Of a stretch of DNA of 15,777 bases, positions 9,038 through 15,777 are shown in pieces. The notes under the pieces were generated by a model. The model was not told the origin of the DNA and did not search any database. It worked only from the letters and a program-made list of their open reading frames with translations. The position numbers and the translations under genes are program-made. How positions within the stretch are numbered: position 1 is the stretch's first letter; each line of letters begins with the position of its first letter. The DNA is from Psilocybe azurescens (Eukaryota > Basidiomycota > Agaricomycetes > Agaricales > Agrocybaceae), in contig JAJIRX010000215.1 in the NCBI GenBank assembly GCA_023853785.1, forward strand, positions 1 to 15,777, read 5' to 3'.

Positions 9038-9328
9038 CCAGCCCATGTCCGACTTTCACTGGGGTTCAACTTGTATGGTCATGCGTGGGAATGACATGGA
9101 TCATGCCGGAATTGGTGCCGCGGGGCGTTCTCGTTGCTTACCAGCTTGCTATCAACTTATCGACGCGTCTACTTGAATCCGCTCATGGTCCCATGACAAT
9201 CATGGAAGTACATTCCGATAACTACATTGTTAGAATCGGAACCCAGAGCCGCGCGCGTTCAATGTGTGCAAAATATTTTTGAACATCTTATTCACATCCC
9301 AACTTGATTGGTAGATTTGACTAGGATG
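9038..9328. other. Spacer between the Plavaka end and the PuuE-like remnant
   Basis: This stretch probably holds the transposon boundary and the upstream region of the PuuE-like gene. A reading frame on the plus strand runs through to about 9280 (VPRGVLVAYQLAIN), but it starts in the GCAGA repeats and I recognise no family. No other feature is supported. Confidence 0.5.
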
Positions 9329-9340
9329 TTATAAATATAA
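9329..9340 (+). promoter_or_regulatory. Candidate TATA box of the PuuE-like gene
   Basis: TTATAAATATAA lies 15-27 bases upstream of the ATG at 9356. The match to a TATA box is good, but the spacing leaves almost no 5' leader, so it may be fortuitous or used with a start site very close to the ATG. Confidence 0.4.
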
Positions 9341-9355
9341 TCGAGAAGTCTACCT

Positions 9356-9684
9356 ATGCCTGTGACTTTGCAAATGCCTTCTCCAGTTTCTCTCACCAAC
9401 TTCCCACCTCGAGATTTCTCTGGTTATGGACGATTCCCTCCGAACCCTAACTGGCCGAACGGTGCCAAAATCGTCATCAACTTCGTCTGACTGTGGGTTT
9501 GCATGCCCTCATGTTAGGCAGACCTGGCCGTTTTCCGGCGATTAAACAGGTACGCTTCCTTCTTTGTCTCAATGTCTTACGCATGTTCTTAGCCCCTGTT
9601 TTCTTCCAGTTTGTGAAGTATATAACGAAGAAACCAGGCGTACGGGTGGATTCCTTTACCGTCACATACTGTCAAGCTTACTAA
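9356..9684 (+). pseudogene. PuuE-like allantoinase (polysaccharide deacetylase family), internally deleted
   Basis: Members of this NodB-fold family include the PuuE-type allantoinase, which opens allantoin in purine breakdown. Exon 1 starts at ATG 9356 and shows the family's N-terminal block RDFSGYGRFPPNPNWPNGAK, then INFV and a stop at 9488-9490. Three bases later, in another frame, comes the C-terminal block GLHALMLGRPGRFPAIKQ. A 60-nt intron (9550-9609, GTACGC...TTCCAG) is still present, followed by FVKYITKKPGVRV, a frame change and a stop at 9682-9684. Family proteins are about 300 residues; only about 90 are left. The whole middle, with the metal-binding catalytic residues, is missing. 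The remnant is non-functional. The family is clear, but the substrate of the ancestor is not proven. Confidence 0.8.
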
Positions 9685-9951
9685 AGATGGTTTGAGTGTT
9701 CCTATGGCAAATTTTCATTTAAACTTCTTCGGAGTCGTTTGGTATACTCTTCCTCTCTATTCTCGCTTGTCTGACCGGACATCTTCCGAACTCGTCGATT
9801 ATGCTGCTGATTCTGCTTCTTTCTTGGTCAGACCCTGGCGGGGTTGTTGAAACTCGATTGGCTCAAGTATAGAGCCATCGGTGGAGGCCATGGTGATTTT
9901 GTGTTCCCATTTACGGAGATGAAGAATAAAACGCGCTGTCATCATTCCTGA
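9662..9951 (+). pseudogene. Unassigned coding-like fragment
   Basis: Two consecutive open stretches look like real protein but match nothing I can name. The first (9662-9850) includes SVPMANFHLNFFGVVWYTLP and SELVDYAADSASFLV. The second, one frame over (9832-9951), includes LAGLLKLDWLKYRAIGGGHG and FVFPFTEMK. The amino-acid composition is protein-like and the overlap implies a single indel near 9830. It may be the tail of another host gene whose start was lost in the same deletion that truncated the PuuE-like gene. It could also be chance. Confidence 0.35.
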
Positions 9952-10072
9952 AATGCTGGGAATAGTAAATTTTTTAAATATTCCCTTTACAGGTACTAAC
10001 TGCGTTTCGGACTTACGGAAGAGTGAGCCCGTTGAAAAGTCGCTGAATAATTGATCCGTTCTGTGTAATGAA
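9952..10072. other. Short spacer, nothing recognised
   Basis: This is an AT-rich stretch between the unassigned fragment and the last exon of the DUF6533 gene, which is read from the other strand. The two are convergent here. No terminator-like or RNA feature is supported. Confidence 0.5.
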
Positions 10073-11386
10073 TTAGTCCGTGTACTCAGTTGTGCTATGA
10101 AACTTCCCAGTAGTACTCACTGGTGCTTTCTAGAGAAAATAATGGTGGGCATTAAGCATGTTGGAGTGCAAACTCATTTGAAGGCTTACATAAAGCAATA
10201 TAAGTGACGACAGAGTGAATAACGAGACAAAACTGAAAAATTATGTTATAAGTATTTCAGCAAAGTGGGTCATCGCAAAAAATTTACCAGAAGTGAAGAA
10301 TCCCTGAGTTGACGACATCGCTAATATAATTACCTTTTATTGACTCACGCGATGGTTCTAGAACTTACCCTGTTGTACGACCAGATACTCCAATTTGTTT
10401 TCCCTGGACTTCAGGTCGACGCGGATGCGTAGCGCTTGCCAACTTCGAAAGGTGGTGAGAATTGCCGCCAGGGTCTCGTAAAAATCACGGCTATCGCCAT
10501 ATAGTCCTCAGGCCTACATCACTCGAGCGCAGTGAGCTGTCCGCCGTTGTCTCAGGGCTTGCGGAAGGGGGGAAACGATACGCACTTTGTATTTCCTGGA
10601 CTTCCAATACAGACCACCCATCTAATATGTACCTAAGGAGCCCATAGCTATGTTAGAATTTCTCAATGTTAATTTCAAGCATGTAGGAATTTCTACTGCG
10701 TCTACAGCCATGATGGCCATCCCCAGAGGTCCAAATATGAACAGAACCCATTTGTTGCGGTCGAATAAGGCGTATGTTCTTGCCCCGATGACGACTTAAT
10801 AACACAAACACTGATCTTAGATGATAGCTGCATGTCTCCAGAGAGAAATGAGGACACACTGAGAATTGCTGCTCTTCCCACATAGCTAAAAGCACAGCAT
10901 ATTTGATAGCCAACATTGCAACTGACGAATTTTGAAGGTCATTAAACTATCTTCTGTAGATTGCATAAACTCACTAACGGTATGAAAAATATACTTATTG
11001 AGAGTTTTAAACAAGCAGATTGAAATATTTACCCTAATACCTGGGGGTAGTTTTCCGGCTAGCGCAATCAGATAAAGAACATTTGAGATCATCGCGTATC
11101 TGCATGAGAAATACAGGGCGGTTGAAATAGTGAATTTTTTCCGCCAGACGTAGTTGACTTCTCTCGTCCAAGTTAGAAAATAGTCGTAGAATACCAGCGC
11201 TTTATGATGCGGAGTGAGAAGTATATTCGAATAGTGGAAAATACGACCAACTTATGCTAGCAAGTTCAATTGAAAACTTGATAAATCTAGAAGGATACAA
11301 TGATTAGATTTTCGTTTGCCTTTTAGTCGTGCTTTAAGTTCTTACTGCTCTCTTTCAAAGTCTGCGGAATGTTTGTTGCACGACAT
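10073..11386 (-). pseudogene. DUF6533 family integral membrane protein, mostly recognisable, with one stop
   Basis: This is a basidiomycete-type multi-pass membrane protein of unknown function. The likely start is ATG 11384-11386 (MSCNKHSADFERE; exon 11346-11386). Exon 11252-11286 and then exon 11041-11199 join as FSIELASIT plus LVFYDYFLTWTREVNYVW, the DUF6533 signature, continuing SNVLYLIALAGKLPP. Next come CNVGYQICCAFSYVGRAAIL (about 10870-10930), RTYALFDRNKWVLF (10739-10783) and GPLGMAIMAVDAVEIP, all membrane-like. ETLAAILTTFRSWQAL and NKLEYLVVQQG (to 10369) follow, then VVNSGILHF, SLFTLSSLILLY, and a last exon 10073-10129 with a stop at 10073. The faults are a stop at 10622-10624, a probable frameshift near 10790 and an unclear junction before the Cys block. 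It could be a recent pseudogene, or partly rescued by unrecognised splicing. Confidence 0.82.
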
Positions 11387-12770
11387 GCCTTTATTCTCTG
11401 TCCAGCAGAGTGTGCTTGTGGCCTAACGGTTAGAGAGGAGGGCCGGCCTGGGGTAATTTTGGCTCCATACGCGCCTACTTATATGCTAGGGACATATATT
11501 TCCAGCGGTGCTGATAAATAATCATAGTTCTCAGTAAGCTGCGCTCACCTATTCTTATCGATGGTAATCAATCCTAGTGATTGACTGGGATGGTTTACAA
11601 ACATTATAGTACTCCCATTTAAGCAGACAATGTCATTTTTATCGGCGATAGATATCCTCCGGTATAGAACCCATACACAGAATGACTGTGATGTGATGTT
11701 CTAATATGCCCCATTCATACAGATGGCAAAATTTAGAAAGGACCACATGAGGAACTATTAGTGATAGGTTACATTTTGATTGAAGTCCGTAAATTTTTGC
11801 CGCTAAAGATATCGCTTACAGCAGTTTATTCCTGTTGGACTTATTGAGTAATAATTAAAAGCACGCGCATCAGGAGCTACATGGGCGCCAATGTTGGCAG
11901 CGAGTACGTACACAACGCTGTGTTCTGTTCTAAAAATAGATTCATTATAAATTCCAATAGTCTGGGGGACCTGTCGCCGTTAGAAGCCATGCTATTGGGG
12001 GCTCTGCTACCAGCAAGGGCAAATTTTCTGGAATCGCCATGATCAATAAGCCTTAGCCTGTTCATACTTTCCTTGAGTACTGAACTGACCAAAAAAAATA
12101 GCTTCCAGTGCCTTCGGTGGTATCCTCTTGACCAATGTCAATTTCGAATTTATTCTGGTTTGTTGAGGAAACGTTTAAAACCCGGTTCATGGCATAATCG
12201 TTTGGATCAATGAATCTTCTCAAAATGGCTTGCCGTAGAACCCGTTATGATTATGCCCTAATATCTCCACTGCATTGCAGTGAAGTCGGCCGTCGCACTT
12301 GTGACAGGCCCATTCAGAGTCAAACCCCTGGGATCTATTTCCGGGTCTTTTCTATGGTTTCCGCGAATTAATTGGCCAAAATAGGTGAAATGTCAAGTTG
12401 GGGCGGAGAAGATGCGGAGACTGAATGATACACTTAGCTATTCGGGTTTGTTCCTGTGATAACCGACGGAAATCATCGTTGGTACCTATTACAGTATGCA
12501 CACTTTGTACGTCTATTACGGCATGGATAGAGCAACAAGATAAACATATACTCTTCCGGCAAATCTTTCAACCATTGACCAGATTGACAGTGAATCGTCA
12601 CAGCATTCGGGAGTGATACAGGGTGAAATGATTATCATACATCCCACTAACGTCCACTCTCCCCATTACCCTCTCCCTGTACCGCCAAGGCTATGGGTTT
12701 GCCAGGCTATGTCCTATCATCGTGGATTATCGATTAGTCAATCGCTCTTTCGAGTATGGAAGATGCGATC
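11387..12770. other. Intergenic region without a supported gene
   Basis: About 1.4 kb of AT-rich sequence with frequent stops in all frames. It should include the promoter of the DUF6533 gene near 11390-11500. A minus-strand open stretch at 11877-12092 and a short one at about 11830-11960 (VVYVLAANIGAHVAPDARAF) have protein-like composition but no recognised family. A tRNA A-box-like sequence occurs at about 11419-11433. Nothing here reaches the level of an annotation. Confidence 0.5.
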
Positions 12771-13219
12771 TTAACAACCTATTATTTGGTCTGTTTGATT
12801 CTCATTAATATGATAAATATCAAGAACATATAAGTGAAGTTCAGGACCAACGACGAGAATGTCCTTACTGGAGCTTAGCTCAGACATCAAAGTCTCAAAT
12901 GCGACCTGTGCTATATCCTCGGCACGGTATACGCCCATCAATCTTTTGACCCCTTTGGAGATAGCGAAGTCTATAAAAGATATAATAACTGATGAGTTTA
13001 CACTTCCTGGGGTCCTACGATATACACTCGGTCAATGGAGTTGTCGCTCAAAGCATTTTCGAAAGTCTTTGAATCGAACCAATCAAACTTGACAACTTGG
13101 AATGGACTAGGAGCTTCACCGGAACGAGAGGCGATGATAACAGGACGATTTGCGTTTTGAAGGAGCTTGGCAAGCGAGAGACCCAACCTTTCTATTCCTC
13201 CTGTGATGAGTGCGGTCAT
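12771..13219 (-). pseudogene. EasG/NmrA-like NAD(P)-binding oxidoreductase, internally deleted
   Basis: This belongs to the NmrA-like short-chain dehydrogenase group that includes agroclavine/festuclavine dehydrogenase (EasG); fungi carry many homologues of unknown substrate. The minus-strand start MTALITGG (13219) is followed by GLSLAKLLQNANRPVIIASR, VVKFDWFDSKTFENAL and IDRVYIVGP. A frameshift near 12998 leads to SFIDFAISKGVKRL. The sequence then jumps at about 12940 to VYRAEDIAQVAFETLM and DILVVGPELHLY, blocks that normally lie about 120 residues further on, with a stop at 12771. The nucleotide-binding glycine motif is altered: TGGIERLG where TGGTGKTG is usual. About 145 residues remain of the usual 285-300. 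It is non-functional. Confidence 0.8.
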
Positions 13220-14297
13220 AATTGGTTACACTGTAACAACTTCGTAAGATGTTAGAGTTCTGAGATAAGTGTCGTTGGGCATCGCCGCTTTGAGCTGCAG
13301 CTTGCTTTATAACCATTTACATGTGCATGACTACCACGCACACAGGTCACAATCTTACGTGCGACCCACTGTTGTTATCCATGTTCAACAATAGCGAGGT
13401 GGATTAGCAATGATATTACCGAACAACGCCTGTGGATTGCGATTCTATCCGAGAACCGTAAATTCGTGCCCGTGAAATGTTCAGGAAGGATAAGGCAGTA
13501 CAAACGTCAACGCATAACTTGCGCATAACGACTTTCCGCTGATATAAACAGTTGGAGTAAAGCCCCAGTAAATGACATCGCGATCGGCGCAAATTGGAGA
13601 GGTAAAAGTCGGGCAATTGAAAATGGTTAATTGAAAATGGTTACTATGTAGTATGGTCAGAGAATTCAATTCTGGGTAAGTTTTGGGACGTACGTTTGCC
13701 GTAGGTTACTTTGGAGAGCCGAAAGCAGTGATTAACAACCGCTCGCTGTGCTCCGGGTCTGAATCTAGGCGCAATACGATACAGTCGTAGCTTGTAAGTA
13801 GTGATTGCATAATTAGGAAGGAAGCACATACAACGATACAGTATATTCAAACGTCTGCACTTCAGATTGCGCTCCAGCAGTCTATCTCTATCGTGAGCTA
13901 TCATACTAGTAACCGCTCATTGGGAGCTTGCTCCTCTCTTACCGCCGATGCCAAAATGTCTAAGCCCACGTGACCCGCTGGCTTTTCGATGGTCACCCCG
14001 TGAGAACTTTGAAAGCGGTGAGCGGTGAGCATAGCTCATCATTAGAGCATGCCAGGCACTGGCATAGCGAAGCGTTCTTTAGATTGTGGACTTTCACTTA
14101 GTGGTCATGATAGAACAAGCGCTCATCCTGTGTTATAAGAACTTGAAGGTTGAAAGCCTACATATTCACCGCGTAGAGTCATCACAAGTTTATATTCAAA
14201 ACTTAAAAGAATTTAAGTAGCCTATTTGAAAACTTGCGATTAGTTAAAAATCAGAGAATAGAGAACATGAAAAATCATATGGATATAGGACACTTAC
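13220..14297. other. Intergenic region without a supported gene
   Basis: About 1.1 kb with scattered short open frames. The longest are on the minus strand at 13481-13669 and 13644-13904. The former contains DVIYWGFTPTVYISG, faintly like the N-terminal Y-G-Y-x-P region of RTA1-like proteins, but this is too weak to call. The 14220-14290 part should include an intron of the truncated permease gene. No repeats, RNA genes or regulatory signals are convincing. Confidence 0.5.
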
Positions 14298-15777
14298 AGT
14301 GGTACTTAGGTCACGCTTGTATTGTAACCCTGAGCATCACATTGACAACACAGCAGAGGATGCTCGTAGAAATAAAACTAGATTGAACAAAAAAAGAACA
14401 TGAAAAATCTCACGAGGGAACAATGCAACAATATCATCACCGAAGGGTACCGAGTTGTAGTAAGCGTTCGTAACCATGACGGAGTAAGCAACACCGCAAG
14501 CAATAAAGAAGCTAGAAAGTTTTGTTACGAATACGAATTAGAGATTCTCAGAGGCGGGATAGACATACCAGCCAAAGCGAGTCTTGCCATCTCAGTTCTC
14601 CTCCAAGAGTTGCTGCCAGATACCCCATCTCGCTTCTCCATACCGCTACTGGACAGAAGCGGCGGCGATGATGCTGAAGGAGGCGAACAAGGACTTGCTG
14701 ACGAAAATGGTGAGTTCCGGTGGCCAGCAAACGCGTCTGGGTGACGTCAGACTGATTGGTGATCATGGGTGCGACTTGGCAAGGACGGAGTTGATGGCGC
14801 TCATTGATGGCCATCCCAACGCACCGCCGAAGATTGAGTTGGGTTGGAGGATTGCGAAGCCTTTGAAGCCATTAGGGTTTGTTTGGCCCAGGACAGTACA
14901 CCGCACTGCATAGACAAGATATGACGCTTGATACACAACCGAAATGGGATGCAGAAGCTTACTGAACATCGTGAAGCAGACGGAAAAAGCGAAAATAACT
15001 CGAATGGTGAAGGTGGGGCGAAGTTTCGAAGGATGAAGCAATGCCCAGGGCAACTAAACCGTCCAAGTGAGGGCTGTAGAAAGAGTTAGAGAATTGAAAC
15101 AGCAGTTGAGAATTTTCGTCTACAGTTCAAAATGGTTTTGGCATCAGTCCCGGCGGAGGCATAGAAGGCGTCCAATTTATGTATCGTTGGCCAAAGATGC
15201 AAATCTACACCACGGTCACCATTTCTGCGGCATAATAGACCCTGATAGCACTTATATCGTAAGTCAGGGTGAGCTAATTGACGCGTTTTGAATACTCAGG
15301 TACTTACCACCAGACCTGTACGAGAAGTGCGTTAGACAAGGAAGAAAGGGCAAACTAGTAAACAATTGAACTCACAATGCCAATCGCTCCTCGAAGCAAG
15401 ACAAACCATTTGGAGCCTTTGAGACCAAATGTTGGACTAGAAGTGACCATTAAGAAAAGCGATAGCTACAGCTTATTAAACAAATAATTACCGAATCATC
15501 GCAGGGAACCCAACGTGATAGTACGCTCCAAAAGTAGCATTAAGGTTGCGGGTGTGTCAGTTCCACTGCATCAGATATTGAGAGAGAGTAAACTTACACA
15601 GCTGCTACGGCCGTCAAAAAACAACCAATCAAGACAGGGCAATCGTCTGGTCCACTGCGAGACCAATGCTGACGAAAGAAACTGCAAAAAATGTTTAAAA
15701 ACAGATCTGCTAGAGATAATGAGCAAGCATACCAGGATGCAATAGGTATGTTCGGACTTTAATCTGGATATATATGC
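14298..15777 (-). pseudogene. NCS1 family permease (nucleobase/allantoin/thiamine type), truncated and broken
   Basis: NCS1 (Fur-type) proteins are 12-helix plasma-membrane importers of uracil, allantoin, purines, thiamine or related compounds. On the minus strand, from the right edge down, I read: SFVSIGLAVDQTIAL and LIGCFLTAVAAV; NATFGAYYHVGFPAMIR (motif 15503-15517); PTFGLKGSKWFVLLRGAIGI (about 15376-15435) then VWW; YYAAEMVTVV; LHPSKLRPTFTIRVIFAF; NPNGFKGFAILQPNSIFGGA; LGWPSMSAINSVLAK; ITNQSDVT (14740-14763); TIFVSKSLFASFSII; RYGEARWGIWQQLLEEN; and TRFGCFFIACGVAYSVMVTN through VPFGDDIVALFP (14415-14450). At least six short introns are consistent with the GT...AG signals. The faults are a stop at 14646-14648, a stop at 14592-14594, and frameshifts near 14738 and in the first visible exon. 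The last third of the protein is absent below about 14298. The N-terminus is outside the window. The substrate cannot be assigned. Confidence 0.9.

Larger units (their letters stand above)
2432..9040 (+). mobile_element. Plavaka-type (KDZ superfamily) DNA transposon, 3' part, interrupted
   Basis: I read 2432 to about 9040 as the right part of one Plavaka transposon. It contains the C-terminal two thirds of the transposase, a second same-strand gene starting about 110 bp after the transposase stop, and then a GCAGA-rich subterminal region. Its left part is displaced beyond the gypsy insertion. A Tc1 element (4301-5909) lies inside it. The right end is not exactly fixed; it should be near 9037-9065, after the last GCAGA motif. 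That the second gene and the GCAGA cluster belong to the element is inference from order and spacing. Confidence 0.65.

Noticed and set aside
8938..9282. Plus-strand frame of 114 codons
   Set aside because: It begins in the GCAGA motif array and has no recognised family or splice context.
9477..9684. Two overlapping opposite-strand small ORFs as independent genes
   Set aside because: The plus-strand one is the C-terminal block of the PuuE-like pseudogene with its intron read through; the minus-strand one is its shadow.
11411..11475. tRNA gene
   Set aside because: Only an A-box-like element is present. No B box or acceptor pairing could be found, so it is listed only as a low-interest observation.
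11877..12092. Minus-strand frame MVSSVLKESMNRLRL...
   Set aside because: No family features, no supporting splice context, and another frame of the same strand looks equally protein-like.
13481..13669. RTA1-like membrane protein fragment on the minus strand
   Set aside because: Only a few residues (YWGFTPT) resemble the family, and the following helices are absent in all frames.
14400..14913. Two plus-strand open frames starting at 14400 and 14584
   Set aside because: The opposite strand carries clear NCS1 permease motifs over the same bases, with introns and family-specific blocks. The plus-strand frames are shadows.

Overview
The window looks like repeat-rich DNA from a mushroom-forming basidiomycete (Agaricomycetes). 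The evidence is short introns of about 40-65 nt with GTRNGT-like donors, a Plavaka-type (KDZ superfamily) transposase, a chromodomain Ty3/gypsy retrotransposon, a DUF6533 membrane protein (a family typical of basidiomycetes) and a fungal NCS1 permease. I found no protein-coding gene that reads through without a stop, frameshift, deletion or truncation, so this is largely a transposon nest followed by a gene graveyard.

Positions 1-9040 are a nest of three mobile elements. The oldest layer is a Plavaka transposon, 2432 to about 9040, whose 5' part lies off the left edge. A Ty3/gypsy chromovirus sits inside its transposase gene. Only the gypsy 3' half is visible: integrase plus chromodomain 1-1316, an extra small reading frame 1334-1908, a polypurine tract, and a 503-bp LTR at 1929-2431 with a perfect 60-bp tandem repeat. 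A 1609-bp Tc1/mariner element with about 223-bp inverted repeats (4301-5909, TA target duplication) sits near the 3' end of the same transposase gene. Removing it with one TA restores the reading frame at that point. Downstream in the same orientation is a second, intron-rich gene (6183-8608) of unknown function. After it comes a dense cluster of GCAGA/TCTGC motifs (8721-9037), which I read as the subterminal repeats of the Plavaka right end.

Positions 9040-15777 hold remnants of host genes: a PuuE-like (allantoinase-type polysaccharide deacetylase) gene with its middle deleted (9356-9684); an unassigned coding-like fragment (9662-9951); a DUF6533 membrane protein on the minus strand with most exons recognisable (10073-11386); an EasG/NmrA-like NAD(P)-binding oxidoreductase on the minus strand with its middle deleted (12771-13219); and an NCS1 nucleobase/allantoin/thiamine-type permease on the minus strand (14298 to beyond 15777) with stops, frameshifts and no 3' end. 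The spaces between them contain nothing I can support.

The genes do not form a working pathway. The PuuE-like and NCS1 remnants could both come from purine/allantoin use, which is inference. I see no convincing new biological system. The most novel items are the Plavaka-linked accessory gene, the paired-motif inverted repeats of the Tc1 element, the GCAGA cluster, and the shared 'ends kept, middle lost' pattern of two host pseudogenes.
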